From NCBI GenBank assembly GCA_022822005.1, contig JAJECO010000073.1:1-57858 (forward strand): a stretch of 57,858 bases of DNA, given 5' to 3'. Positions 44,283-53,231 of this stretch are shown one piece after another. Positions within the stretch are counted from its first letter, which is position 1; every line of letters starts with the position of its first letter. This DNA comes from Candidatus Poribacteria bacterium (lineage in GTDB: Bacteria; Poribacteria; WGA-4E; PCPOR2b). The position numbers and the translations under genes are program-made. The notes beneath the pieces are model-generated. The model had not been told where the DNA came from. It saw nothing but the letters and a program-made list of their open reading frames with translations, and made no database searches.

Positions 44283-46343
44283 ATGTTTAATAAATCCTTT
44301 CTACCCAAGGCACTCTTTGAATTCGTCATTATCTCCGATTCCCACTATATGCTCGACCCCGGCGGTGCGTCCCTCGAATTTGAGAACCGTCGTAAGCAGT
44401 CCACTCGCCGAGAAATCGCTCTCCGCATGGCAGCGGCCCTTGAACCTCAATTCGTCCTCCACAACGGGGATATGGTTCAGGAATACCCCGATAATTTAGA
44501 GAGTTTTTATAAGTCGATGGATGAATCGCTTGAGCAGATGCGCGCCTGCTGGGTTGAGCCTTATTATGTTGCGGGAAATCATGACATCGGCGATAAACCC
44601 GATCCGACCGCCCCCGCTTCCCCCGTTAGCCGAGAGGTGTTGGATTGGTATCATCAGACGTTCGGAAAGTCTTGGTACAGCTTTGATCAGGGTGATTGCC
44701 ATTTTGTGGTACTCAACTCACAAATCATGAATAGCACACTCCCCGATGCTACTGAGCAGGAGGCATGGGCGGAAAAAGACTTGGCGGAGAATGCGGTCAA
44801 ACGCATCTTCATAGTGCTGCACATGCCGCCCTATCTGTTCGATGAAACCGAACCTTCGATCGGGCACTATGATAATATCGCACCTCCTGCAAGGACTTGG
44901 CTGCTCGACTTGGCGCGGGTTTACAAAGTAGAAATGCTTGTCGCTGGACACGTTCACTTCGCCTTCTATGATCACTCGGCGGGGACCCGATACGCGGTCT
45001 TGGCATCTCCTGTTTTTACCCGCCCCGGATTTTCTTGTCTGTTTGCCGGTCCCCCGCCGCCTGAGCGTGGACGGAATGATGTCCCCAAATTCGGGTTTTA
45101 TCTGATGAGAGTGAGAGCCGACAAAACGGACCTCCATTTTATTCGGACAGCCGGTGCTGAAAAGACGCCACCAAGTACGGAACAACGGCTTATCACACGC
45201 GTGAGCGGTACGCTACCCCACTCTCCGTTGGGTATCACACTGAGTCAGCCATTAGCAACGGTTGCCGAAATCCCACGTGCTTGGCCCGCTGCGATACGGG
45301 AGAAAGTGAGAAATGACTACCCCCTACTTGCCTGCATGGAGATGGGTGTTGAATACCTCCGTGCGCCGTTGACAGATTTCCAAGACTCTTTTCAGGGGAG
45401 TCGCTTGGAGATCTTGCGCAAGGAGGGCGTGAATCTTAGTGCCATTGCCATTTTCTCCGAAGAGTTCAATATTATAGATGCGGTGTCTCAAATCCGACCA
45501 AGGATTGATGGCTTAGACATCCAAACACCGGGAGAGCTTTTGCCATCGGAAAAATGTATCGACGCTATCAAGGTTATTCAGGAACGTTTTGGTCTGTCCG
45601 TGACGTTATCACCAATTGTGTGTAGAGAGGTTACTTCGGGAAAACAGTTCCCCCGCTTTCGTCTCGGAGTCACACCTGGCGAGATTGCAGTGCTTAACGA
45701 TTTTCTGGCAGGGAAGCAGGTAGAAATCGACAGGGTTGTTTGCAAACTAAATAACAGTGAAGCACTGTCCGATCAGGTTCAGAAAATTGTGGAAATAGGT
45801 CCTCTCAGCCAGATATCGAACGTAGATTTCGTCCTTGAATTCTCGGCGACAGATGACCAAACCAATGCAACCTTAGCGGCGGAGGCACTGTTTTCAGTGG
45901 GTATGCTGCCGGGGGCTCGCATCTACTTTGAACCTCTTAGCGATTTCGATCGGACGATGGATATAACACATGGGCTGCTTGATACACTTTGCAATCCGCG
46001 TCCCACAAGTTCTGTCCTGCAATCTCTCAACACGATCCTGTACAGCCAACCACTGAAGTTTTCAAGGCGCCAGTTTGAACTGAAGCAGGTGAACGGCTTG
46101 AAGGCTTTACAGCTTTCGACCGATACCTCGACCTATACACTACTACTGCACAACGGGCCAGAATCCACAGCAAGTGAACCGATCAACATAGACGCACTTA
46201 TGGAGTTGAAAGAGGTTGAGTTGTTGAAGATCTACCAATTGTCCAAGATGAGTCTCAAGAGTATAGATTTTCGCGATGCCCAGAACACGGCATTAACCTC
46301 TTCCCAAACCCCTGTCCTTATCGAGGGTTCACCGGTTCATTAA
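44283..46343 (+). CDS. Metallophosphoesterase with a large C-terminal domain of unknown function
   Basis: A 686-residue protein. Residues ~10-230 are a calcineurin-like phosphoesterase: Asp19-x-His21 (ISDSH), Asp63 (HNGDM), Asn99-His100-Asp101 (GNHD), His180 (LHMPP), and His223/His225 (GHVH), a full metal set. Residues ~330-580 form an alternating alpha/beta pattern (LLACMEMGVEYLRAPL, VNLSAIAIFSEEF, IDGLDIQTPGELL, LSVTLSPIVC, VDFVLEFSATDD) that looks like a TIM-barrel half of unknown type. There is no signal peptide. The combination is unusual. The ribosome binding site is weak and the start is the first ATG. Confidence 0.85.
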   Translation: MFNKSFLPKALFEFVIISDSHYMLDPGGASLEFENRRKQSTRREIALRMAAALEPQFVLHNGDMVQEYPDNLESFYKSMDESLEQMRACWVEPYYVAGNHDIGDKPDPTAPASPVSREVLDWYHQTFGKSWYSFDQGDCHFVVLNSQIMNSTLPDATEQEAWAEKDLAENAVKRIFIVLHMPPYLFDETEPSIGHYDNIAPPARTWLLDLARVYKVEMLVAGHVHFAFYDHSAGTRYAVLASPVFTRPGFSCLFAGPPPPERGRNDVPKFGFYLMRVRADKTDLHFIRTAGAEKTPPSTEQRLITRVSGTLPHSPLGITLSQPLATVAEIPRAWPAAIREKVRNDYPLLACMEMGVEYLRAPLTDFQDSFQGSRLEILRKEGVNLSAIAIFSEEFNIIDAVSQIRPRIDGLDIQTPGELLPSEKCIDAIKVIQERFGLSVTLSPIVCREVTSGKQFPRFRLGVTPGEIAVLNDFLAGKQVEIDRVVCKLNNSEALSDQVQKIVEIGPLSQISNVDFVLEFSATDDQTNATLAAEALFSVGMLPGARIYFEPLSDFDRTMDITHGLLDTLCNPRPTSSVLQSLNTILYSQPLKFSRRQFELKQVNGLKALQLSTDTSTYTLLLHNGPESTASEPINIDALMELKEVELLKIYQLSKMSLKSIDFRDAQNTALTSSQTPVLIEGSPVH

Positions 46344-46415
46344 CAAGGAAAACGCATTAAAAAACCTTCAAGCGCGCTGACAGCCTATGAGGTCAGACGA
46401 CGGAGGCGAAATCCT

Positions 46416-47471
46416 ATGCAAGCACTGCCTATTTCATTCCGTTACGCCTATTCGCCAACCCTACCCAAACTGCTCTGGCGATTGGGGTGCACGCTGGTCT
46501 TTAGCACCTATCAAGCGGGTAAGGTTATCTTTATCCGCGCGACAAGTCCGGACAAGATTGAGCAGCACGCCTTGGATTTCCCAAGACCGATGGGATTGGC
46601 GGTTTCCGATCAACGCATTGCGGTAGCCACACGCGAGGAGGTCGTAGTCCTTACCAACACTTCAGTCGAGGAACCCCCTGAGTCCCACTATGCCGACTCA
46701 GGGACCGGCGCAGTTGGAAACAGCGCCTACCGAACGGAAGGCCCTGAGTCACAGCATGTCGATCCAGGTATTCTGGTCGGCGCGGCAGAAGGCACCTATG
46801 TCCCTGAGAAAACCTATTTTAGCGGAGAGGTTGACACCCATGATCTCGCTTGGGGAAAGGACGGCTTGTGGGCAATCAACACCCTCCTCTCATCAATGTC
46901 TCTGGCAGACAATGATTCCAGATTCGAAGCGCAATGGCGTCCTCCATTCGTCAGCGACATAGTGCCGGAAGATCGTTGCCATCTGAACAGTGTGGCGATG
47001 GTAGATGGTCAACCTGAGTATGTGACAGCGTTTGGGGAGGTGGACACGTTTGAGGGTTGGCGTGAGAATAGGGTATCGGGTGGGATTGTGATGGACGTTT
47101 CCAGCGGGGAGGTTGTGTTGGAAGGGTTACCTATGCCGCACTCCCCGCGGGTTTATGACGGGAAACTCTATCTGCTGCTCTCTGGGACTGGTGAGTTGGT
47201 GCGCGCCGAGCCGGAAGCAGGTGGGTATGAAGTGATTGCGCAGCTGCCCGGCTTTGTGCGTGGGATGGCGCGTTGTGGTGATTATCTGTTTGTGGGATTG
47301 TCAAAGCTGCGAAAGTCAAGTTCCACCTTCGCAGCGCTGCCAATCTCCGATCAAGCACTGTTCAGCGGCATTGTGGCGGTGTCTCTATCCGAGGGACGTA
47401 TTGTAGAACACCTCAGGTATGAGACGGGTGTGGAAGAAATTTATGATGTGCAGGTCCTTACTGGAGATTGA
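46416..47471 (+). CDS. TIGR03032 family protein (beta-propeller-like) with an in-frame insertion
   Basis: A 351-residue protein. LVFSTYQAGKVIFIR, FPRPMGLAVSDQRIAVATREEVVVLTN, DTHDLAWGKDGLWAINTLLS, RWRPPFVSDIVPEDRCHLNSVA-like segments, MPHSPRVYDGKLYLLLSGTGEL and PGFVRGMARCGDYLFVGLSKLR are diagnostic of TIGR03032, a family of unknown function. Between residues ~87 and ~130 is an extra segment (PPESHYADSGTG...PESQHVDPG) that my memory of the family does not include. At the DNA level it contains a 9-bp palindromic repeat. GGAGG precedes the ATG. It follows the metallophosphoesterase by 72 bases. Confidence 0.85.
   Translation: MQALPISFRYAYSPTLPKLLWRLGCTLVFSTYQAGKVIFIRATSPDKIEQHALDFPRPMGLAVSDQRIAVATREEVVVLTNTSVEEPPESHYADSGTGAVGNSAYRTEGPESQHVDPGILVGAAEGTYVPEKTYFSGEVDTHDLAWGKDGLWAINTLLSSMSLADNDSRFEAQWRPPFVSDIVPEDRCHLNSVAMVDGQPEYVTAFGEVDTFEGWRENRVSGGIVMDVSSGEVVLEGLPMPHSPRVYDGKLYLLLSGTGELVRAEPEAGGYEVIAQLPGFVRGMARCGDYLFVGLSKLRKSSSTFAALPISDQALFSGIVAVSLSEGRIVEHLRYETGVEEIYDVQVLTGD
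46676..46750. repeat. Palindromic repeat inside the TIGR03032 gene
   Basis: CCCTGAGTC (46676-46684) faces its exact inverse GACTCAGGG (46695-46703) across ten bases, and CCCTGAGTC occurs again at 46742-46750. All lie in frame in the coding sequence and correspond to the extra protein segment. Confidence 0.7.
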
Positions 47472-47487
47472 TGGGTGATTCGCCCTG

Positions 47488-47565
47488 CCATACACATTGC
47501 GCTCCTCTGGAGCGCAGGAATTGACCTTATCACCGTTCTATAGACATATCGCTCCTCTGGAGCGA
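47488..47565 (+). repeat. Two-unit palindromic (REP-like) repeat
   Basis: Unit 1 CATACACATTG plus CGCTCC/GGAGCG stem (47488-47516), 21-base spacer, then unit 2 CTATAGACATATC plus GCTCC/GGAGC stem (47538-47565). Same order and spacing as at 13.8 and 50.7 kb. It lies in the 290-base gap after the TIGR03032 gene, which shows no gene. Confidence 0.85.
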
Positions 47566-47761
47566 AAAGCAGGATCCCTCAACCTTAACAACAAACCGAT
47601 AGGTTAGGGGAATTGCATCTGTGATAGAAATTACGCAGCGGAGATCACAAGTTAGGAAACCTGCGGCTACGAATACATTGCCATTATCGTATGCCAAAAT
47701 CACATACACGATTTACATGTGATGGCTCTGACCGACAGATTCTCAATACTAGCAATTTGCA

Positions 47762-48490
47762 TTACTGTAGACTTTCTATCGGCTGTGAGTGTCCAAAAAC
47801 AGGTTGGGGTCCATCAATCGGTGCAGCCCAACCCGCTGCATTAGCAATAACACGCAACACGTCTGGATTGTGATAAATTGGATAGGTTTCGTGCCCGGGG
47901 CGAAAATAAAAAATCTTTCCCTTGCCGCGGAGATAGCAACAGCCGCTGCGGAATACCTCGCCGCCCGGGAACCAACTGACAAAGATCAGCGTGTCCGGTT
48001 CAGGAATATCGAAAGGCTCACCGTACATTTCTGCGTGCTCAATCTCAAAAGACTCGCCGATTCCCTCGACAATCGGGTGGCCATGCTCTATGACCCAGAG
48101 CCGCTCTTTCTCGCCCGATTCCCGCCATTTGAGGCTGCACGATGTTCCCATCAGCTTGGTAAAGATCTTGGAGTAGTGCGACGAATGTAAGCAGATTAAG
48201 CCCATGCCATCAAGGATACGAACTTGCATTCTATCAACAACTTCGTCCGCGACCTCTCCATGCGCCCCGTGTCCCCACCAAATTAAGACATCTGTGTCGG
48301 CAAGAACCGCTTCTGTCAGACCATGTTCTGGCTCATCCAACGTCGCTGTGTGCACCTCGAACCCCGGTTGTTTTTTGAGATAATTTCCGATTGCGTTGTG
48401 CATGCCATCGGGGTAAATCTGTCCAATCTGCTCGTTGGTCTTTTCGTGGCGATATTCGTTCCAAACAGTGACTCGAATCGGTTTGCTCAT
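47762..48490 (-). CDS. ThuA-like (trehalose utilisation) domain protein
   Basis: A 242-residue class-I glutamine-amidotransferase-like fold protein. [13 protein letters not shown] opens the first strand, [14 protein letters not shown] and [21 protein letters not shown] follow, and [23 protein letters not shown] and the [24 protein letters not shown] end are ThuA hallmarks. ThuA proteins are linked to disaccharide use, possibly as keto-disaccharide enzymes. ATG 48490 follows an AAAGGAC site. It is 19 bases after the upstream gene on the same strand. Confidence 0.85.
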   Translation of the reverse strand: MSKPIRVTVWNEYRHEKTNEQIGQIYPDGMHNAIGNYLKKQPGFEVHTATLDEPEHGLTEAVLADTDVLIWWGHGAHGEVADEVVDRMQVRILDGMGLICLHSSHYSKIFTKLMGTSCSLKWRESGEKERLWVIEHGHPIVEGIGESFEIEHAEMYGEPFDIPEPDTLIFVSWFPGGEVFRSGCCYLRGKGKIFYFRPGHETYPIYHNPDVLRVIANAAGWAAPIDGPQPVFGHSQPIESLQ

Positions 48491-48509
48491 CTGATTTGTC
48501 CTTTGTTGT

Positions 48510-49295
48510 TTATCCATCATCCTGGATCGCGCTGATTTCATCTCTGGAGATCTTGTGGACGCTTTTGGGGTTGAATGTCTGCGTTGTTTCAGATCGCAGT
48601 GCAACTTCAATTCTTCCGCCGGTCAATACGAAAAACTGAATTAAGAATCCACCGCCCTGCATCGACTCGACCTGATACTGATCTGCGTCTAATCCATCGA
48701 CCCATGTCGGAACCGTGTCAGCGAAATCGGGGTGATCTATCACCTCCTGCGGCAATGCGATAACCAGTGTGCCGGGTTCGTCGCCTATGGCATCTGCGAT
48801 CACCGTTCGGGTCCTGACCATGAAACGCACCACCTGACCTGCGTAGTCGAAATCGCTCGTACCGTTACGTTCCGGTGGGACAATGCCCCACGTTAGGTGG
48901 TGGATGAACGGATTGCCGTACCCCTGACTTAGCATGTGATTCAGGGCTTGGTTGTCAACGGGGTGGACAACCGCTACATAATCGAACCATCCCTTGCCTC
49001 GCTCTGCACTGTCCTCTGGCAATCTTGCTGAAACGTTGATGTAGTCACACTCATCGACCGGTGAGGGATAACAACGGGCATCCCAACCGGAGATATAACC
49101 GAGTTGTTTTAATGGTCCCGCAACGATGTACGGTGGGTCGCAAAAGATCGCGGCGTGATCCAGATTGGGATGTAATTGAACCCCCGCTGCGGTGACTTTT
49201 TGGGCTACTTCTGATGCTTCTGTAAATCGCTGTGGTGCGTTGTCGATGGTGAGGTAATCTCCGAAATCATCAGGTAGAACCGCGGAATTTCCCAT
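48510..49295 (-). CDS. Unrecognised protein in a two-gene unit with ThuA
   Basis: A 261-residue cytoplasmic-looking protein with no family I recognise. Visible features are [63 protein letters not shown] and a C-terminal [21 protein letters not shown]. The FIHHLTWGI pattern recalls the first strand of VOC-fold proteins, but that is weak. GGAGG lies seven bases before ATG 49295; the frame continues 13 codons upstream. Co-transcription with the ThuA gene suggests a role in the same sugar-related step. Confidence 0.75.
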   Translation of the reverse strand: MGNSAVLPDDFGDYLTIDNAPQRFTEASEVAQKVTAAGVQLHPNLDHAAIFCDPPYIVAGPLKQLGYISGWDARCYPSPVDECDYINVSARLPEDSAERGKGWFDYVAVVHPVDNQALNHMLSQGYGNPFIHHLTWGIVPPERNGTSDFDYAGQVVRFMVRTRTVIADAIGDEPGTLVIALPQEVIDHPDFADTVPTWVDGLDADQYQVESMQGGGFLIQFFVLTGGRIEVALRSETTQTFNPKSVHKISRDEISAIQDDG

Positions 49296-49557
49296 GATAA
49301 ACCTCCAAGATAAATTATTGATTGATATTGGCAATTTTCAGCATAATACCACAAAAGAGGAACCTTTTCAAGAGAATAGAATTGTGTATCCTCTAGGGCT
49401 ATTCAGTTTTAGGCTTATTACGCATTTTGCTTGAAAAGTCGGAGTTGGAAAGTCGCTCGTAGAGCGACGTGCCGGGATTTGGAAATCCCTCCTACAGAAG
49501 AATTAAATGATCCTAATTGTGTGTCCTCGCGGTTGTATTCTAATCGTGCTTGTGTTA

Positions 49558-49566
49558 TGGTATAAT
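49558..49566 (+). promoter_or_regulatory. Extended -10 element upstream of the 2-hydroxyacid dehydrogenase gene
   Basis: TGGTATAAT matches the extended -10 consensus and is 65 bases before the ATG. The -35 is poor. Just upstream (49453-49495) are two small hairpins of the intergenic repeat type (GTCGCTC/GAGCGAC and GGGATTT/AAATCCC). Confidence 0.55.
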
Positions 49567-49630
49567 CGAATCTTGCGAAGTATCTGTTTCAAGCAAAGAG
49601 AAAATTATATGTCAGAAAGGATACGCCATT

Positions 49631-50638
49631 ATGTCTTATAAATATAAAGTGATGATGACGGATTATGCGTGGCCCTCCGTTGAGCCTGAGCGAGGGGTCT
49701 TAGCGGAGATTGGTGCGGAACTAATCGTTGCGGAGAGTGGGACGGAGGAGGAATTTATCGAATTAGCACCTCAGGTCGATGGTATCCTGACCTGCTGGCT
49801 CAATGTAACCACAGCGGTTGTTGAGGCTGCTCAACAGTGCAAGGTCATCGGTCGATGTGGAATTGGTCTGGATAACATTGATGTAGAAACGGCGACCGCT
49901 CTCGGTATGGTAGTGACAAATGTCCCTGCATACTGCATTGATGAAGTTTCGGACCACACAATGGCATTGCTGCTGGCGTGTGCACGGAAAATTAGCTTAC
50001 TTGATCGAACTATGAGAAGTGGTGGTTGGACGCGAGACGTGGGTCCCCCAATGCGCCGGATTCGTGGACAAAAGTTGGGTATCGTTGGATTGGGAAAGAT
50101 CGGGAAGGCAATTGTACCGAAGGCGAAATCATTCGGACTGGAGGTCTTGGTATACTCGCCACGAGCCACTCAGGAGATGGCGGACGAACATGGGGTAACG
50201 TTGGTCGATTTCCCTGAACTTTTGGCGGAGTCTGATTATATCACCGTCCATGCACCGCTGACCCCTGAAACACAGGACCTATTGAACGAAGACGCATTCC
50301 GTCGGATGAAATCGACAGCCTACGTCCTCAATACCTCCCGGGGCGGGATCATTGAACCTACTGCGCTGTACAATGCACTCACGACCGGGGAGATTGCCGG
50401 AGCAGGATTGGATGTTTTCGTGGAGGAACCTCCGCAGCCTGACGATCCACTCCTTACGCTGGACAACGTGGTCCTGACGCCCCATGCTGCGTTTACCTCT
50501 GAAGAATCGACCTATGACCTTGAGGTGACAGCCGCAGCAGAGGTCGCACGGGTCTTAACGGGACAGATGCCTGAGTCGGTGGTCAATCCAGAAGTCCTGA
50601 GCAGTCCAATCCTTCGCGCAACCGTACTCGCTCAATAA
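49631..50638 (+). CDS. D-isomer-specific 2-hydroxyacid dehydrogenase (phosphoglycerate dehydrogenase-like)
   Basis: A 335-residue NAD-dependent dehydrogenase. The NAD motif GIVGLGKIGKAI is near 155-166, the catalytic Arg is in LNTSRGGIIEP, the Glu in VEEPPQPDDP and the His in LTPHAA, a complete Arg-Glu-His set. CGIGLDNIDVETATALGMVVTNVP is the substrate-domain signature. It lacks the C-terminal ACT domain of many SerA proteins, so the substrate could be phosphoglycerate or another 2-hydroxyacid. ATG 49631 follows AAAGGA; the upstream frame from 49550 has no ribosome binding site. Confidence 0.9.
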   Translation: MSYKYKVMMTDYAWPSVEPERGVLAEIGAELIVAESGTEEEFIELAPQVDGILTCWLNVTTAVVEAAQQCKVIGRCGIGLDNIDVETATALGMVVTNVPAYCIDEVSDHTMALLLACARKISLLDRTMRSGGWTRDVGPPMRRIRGQKLGIVGLGKIGKAIVPKAKSFGLEVLVYSPRATQEMADEHGVTLVDFPELLAESDYITVHAPLTPETQDLLNEDAFRRMKSTAYVLNTSRGGIIEPTALYNALTTGEIAGAGLDVFVEEPPQPDDPLLTLDNVVLTPHAAFTSEESTYDLEVTAAAEVARVLTGQMPESVVNPEVLSSPILRATVLAQ

Positions 50639-50982
50639 CAGTAACGGTTCATGTTAAGAAAGCCTAAGTTGCTAGTTATTAAGTCTGCTATACACATTGC
50701 ACTCCTCTGGAGTGCGAGGACTAGACATATCCGCGTTGCTATAGACATATCGCTCCGCTGGAGCGAAAGATGAAACCTATTAACCTAAACCGAAAATCAA
50801 TGGATTTTCAACGACTAGCAACTTGCGTTAAGAAAGCATGCAATAGCAAGCGAATTTTCGTAGGGGTTGGATCCCCCAACCCTTACGGGCTGCGGGCGGG
50901 GAGACCCCGCCCCTACGATTTCGCTACGCGTTTTGCACTTTCTTTTAATATGAGCCACAATAATTAGCTTGAGAATACAGCG
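50639..50982. other. Repeat-rich intergenic region
   Basis: 344 bases without a gene. It contains the two-unit hairpin repeat (listed separately), then GTAGGGGTTGG/CCCAACCCTTAC and GGGCGGGG-aga-CCCCGCCC hairpins at about 50860-50922. At 50932-50962 there is a copy of the sequence that forms the left arm of the fab terminator, in inverse orientation. Confidence 0.7.
50688..50766 (+). repeat. Two-unit palindromic (REP-like) repeat
   Basis: Unit 1 CTATACACATTGC plus ACTCC/GGAGT stem (50688-50717) and unit 2 CTATAGACATATC plus GCTCC/GGAGC stem (50739-50766), 21 bases apart. The stem of unit 1 has compensating changes (GCACTCC/GGAGTGC) compared with the 47.5-kb copy (GCGCTCC/GGAGCGC), so pairing is conserved. 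Confidence 0.85.
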
Positions 50983-51765
50983 ATGAAATCTTTCAAAGGC
51001 GCAACTGTCTTGGTCACCGGTGCTTCATCTGGTATCGGCGAAGCGTTTGCCCATAACCTTGCAAATCGAGGGGCGAATTTAATCCTGACGGCGCGATCAG
51101 AGGATAAGCTCCGTCAGATCGCCAAGGCGTTGTCGGAAAGACACACCGTCCAAGTTGATGTGTTTCCGGGGGATCTCAGCCAACCGGATACCCCGCAACA
51201 GTTGTGGGAACAGATTCAATCCGCGTCACTTTCAGTCGATGTGCTGATAAATAATGCCGGTTTCGGAAGGTGCGGGCCTTTCCTTGCATACGATTACCAA
51301 AGCTACCAAGATATGCTGAATCTCAACATCAAAGCGTTGGTGGGCTTAACGCATCTCTTTCTACCCTCAATGTTGGAGAAAGGGGACGGTGGGGTTATCA
51401 ATGTCGCGTCGACAGCGGCGTTCCAGCCAATTCCCTACCTCGCCGTCTACTGTGCCACGAAGGCATTTGTTCTCGGCTTCTCAGAATCACTTTGGGGAGA
51501 GTATCACGAACAGGGATTGACGGTACTTGCGCTCTGCCCCGGTAACACCGCCACGAACTTCGCCGATGTTGCCAACGCGGACGTGACACGGATGACCAGA
51601 GCGGAAACCCCTGAAACGGTGGTGGAAGCAGGTTTGAGGGCTTTTTTGAAGGGACGGAATTATGTGGTTCCGGGGAGGCGTGTCAACTATCTGTTGGCGA
51701 ATCTGTCTCGACTCTTGCCGCGTCGCCGTGTACTTGGGATAACGTCGGATATATTCAAGGAATGA
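50983..51765 (+). CDS. Short-chain dehydrogenase/reductase
   Basis: A 260-residue classical SDR of the DltE/YqjQ-like type. The cofactor motif VTGASSGIGEAFA is at ~11-23, NNAGFGR near 92, the active Ser in VASTAAF, and Tyr/Lys in YCATKAF. The C-terminal PGRRVNYLLANLSRLLPRRRVLGI is typical of this subgroup. The acid or base after the beta-2 strand (TARSEDKL) favours NADP. The substrate is unknown. It stands alone on its strand. Confidence 0.9.
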   Translation: MKSFKGATVLVTGASSGIGEAFAHNLANRGANLILTARSEDKLRQIAKALSERHTVQVDVFPGDLSQPDTPQQLWEQIQSASLSVDVLINNAGFGRCGPFLAYDYQSYQDMLNLNIKALVGLTHLFLPSMLEKGDGGVINVASTAAFQPIPYLAVYCATKAFVLGFSESLWGEYHEQGLTVLALCPGNTATNFADVANADVTRMTRAETPETVVEAGLRAFLKGRNYVVPGRRVNYLLANLSRLLPRRRVLGITSDIFKE

Positions 51766-51933
51766 AACGTGATGCGTGAAACGTGAAAATCGAAAAACGG
51801 ACAACTGAATCGTCTCATTTTTCTCATCATGCCGCAATGAACTAATGAACCAGTGAACTAATGAACAACTGGAGTTTCTTGTAAGTGGCCCCGAATGATG
51901 CGACACAATTATTCAGAGACGGTATAAATCAGG

Positions 51934-53046
51934 TTACTGTGATTTCCCTCTTGCGGCGATCTCCCAAACGTCTTCGACAATCCCGTTGCGAACTGCGTAA
52001 TACTGGTCGTGGAGATTCACTGTCGTGCAGCAGTGTGTTGGTAGAAGTTCAATTTTATCGCCGGGCTTGAGCGTGACGCTTGGGTCCGCCGTCAGGTTCC
52101 CGTGTTCCTCGGATAACCCCCGCATCTCTAAGCCTTCAATCCCCACTGGCTGTGGTGTGCCAGAGTCGCTTGTCAGCACCTTTGCCCCTGCATCGACGAT
52201 CACACGTGTGGGCTGTGGGCGACTTACGACTGTCGTCAACATAGTCAGGGCGCAGCCAAACTCCTCACCGATACCCTCGACCGTTCGATAACTCGAATCG
52301 ATAAAGACATAAGACCCCGCCTGGATCTCTGTCATCTCCGGGTAGGCACCGGTGATCGCGTACGTACCTGTGCCGCCGCCGCTCAGAATCTTCACAGGGA
52401 CACCGTTCTGTTCGAGATACCGTCTGCTCCCAACCAGCATGTCAACGGACTCGCTCGTTAAAGTTTTGCGCTCGGCAAAGGTCGGCGTGATGACGGTATG
52501 CCCCTCATAACCCATCAGCCCTTCAAACTTGAGCGCTTTCGATTGCAGGATGTGACGTGCCAGATCCAGTGTCGGTTGCCCCGGCTCGGTCCCACACCGG
52601 TTCATGCCGGAGTTGACTTCAATCAGAACACGTAACGTGGTGCCTTTTGCTTCGGCAGCCGCGGAAAGTTGATCGACATTATCCGGATCATCAACGGCTA
52701 CCATAACCTCGGAGTGTTTAGCGAGGTTAATCAGACGCGCAATCTTCTGTTTCCCAACAATCTGATTGGCAATCAGCACGTCGCGGATACCCGCGTGGAT
52801 CATCGCTTCCGCCTCACCCAGTTTGGCGCAGGTCATACCGATCGCACCCGCCTCCATCTGTTTATGCGCGATAATTGGGGTCTTGTGCGTTTTGACGTGT
52901 GGGCGGAGATCCGCGTTGACCGTCTTGAAATAGTCTGCCATCTTCTGGATATTGGCTTCCATGATATCCACATCGATTAGCAGCGCCGGGGTATCAATCT
53001 CTTCTTTGGGTATGCCGATAAACACATCAGGGTTGGATGCTGACAT
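51934..53046 (-). CDS. D-threonine aldolase / D-serine dehydratase-like PLP enzyme
   Basis: A 370-residue fold-type III PLP enzyme (alanine-racemase-like barrel). Lys52 in RPHVKTHK is the Schiff-base residue. The end of the protein has a metal site: LPTHCCTTVNLHD with His338 and Cys340. As I recall, D-serine dehydratases use His-x-Cys for zinc, and D-threonine aldolases use His-x-Asp. The Cys favours the dehydratase-like group or an intermediate one. AGGAG precedes the ATG by seven bases. It is monocistronic, so no context helps choose the amino-acid substrate. Confidence 0.87.
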   Translation of the reverse strand: MSASNPDVFIGIPKEEIDTPALLIDVDIMEANIQKMADYFKTVNADLRPHVKTHKTPIIAHKQMEAGAIGMTCAKLGEAEAMIHAGIRDVLIANQIVGKQKIARLINLAKHSEVMVAVDDPDNVDQLSAAAEAKGTTLRVLIEVNSGMNRCGTEPGQPTLDLARHILQSKALKFEGLMGYEGHTVITPTFAERKTLTSESVDMLVGSRRYLEQNGVPVKILSGGGTGTYAITGAYPEMTEIQAGSYVFIDSSYRTVEGIGEEFGCALTMLTTVVSRPQPTRVIVDAGAKVLTSDSGTPQPVGIEGLEMRGLSEEHGNLTADPSVTLKPGDKIELLPTHCCTTVNLHDQYYAVRNGIVEDVWEIAARGKSQ

Positions 53047-53157
53047 CGGTTTGTCTCCTAATTTTTTGATCGTCCTTGTCGGGAGGAGAATTGTATTTGT
53101 ATATTTGAGGGGGTGCCTCTTTATTGTCTGAGGTTCATGTTAGGAAATAGTGCAACA

Positions 53158-53221
53158 GAAACCGAGTTTTGCAGTCCCGCGTAGCGTGGATGCTCGACAA
53201 GTCGGCAAAAAACTCGGTTTC
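53158..53221. repeat. 13-bp inverted repeat element
   Basis: GAAACCGAGTTTT (53158-53170) and AAAACTCGGTTTC (53209-53221) bracket a 38-base centre. A related core (TCTCGGTTTCTTTTGCAC) lies in the fab terminator at 25352-25369. It sits between two minus-strand genes and could terminate the multi-HTH transcript. Confidence 0.75.
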
Positions 53222-53231
53222 TCCTCGCGTT

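Noticed and set aside
47488-50766. Possible insertion sequence bounded by the two repeats
   Set aside because: The two repeats are in direct orientation, enclose ordinary genes and no transposase; they belong to a dispersed repeat family.
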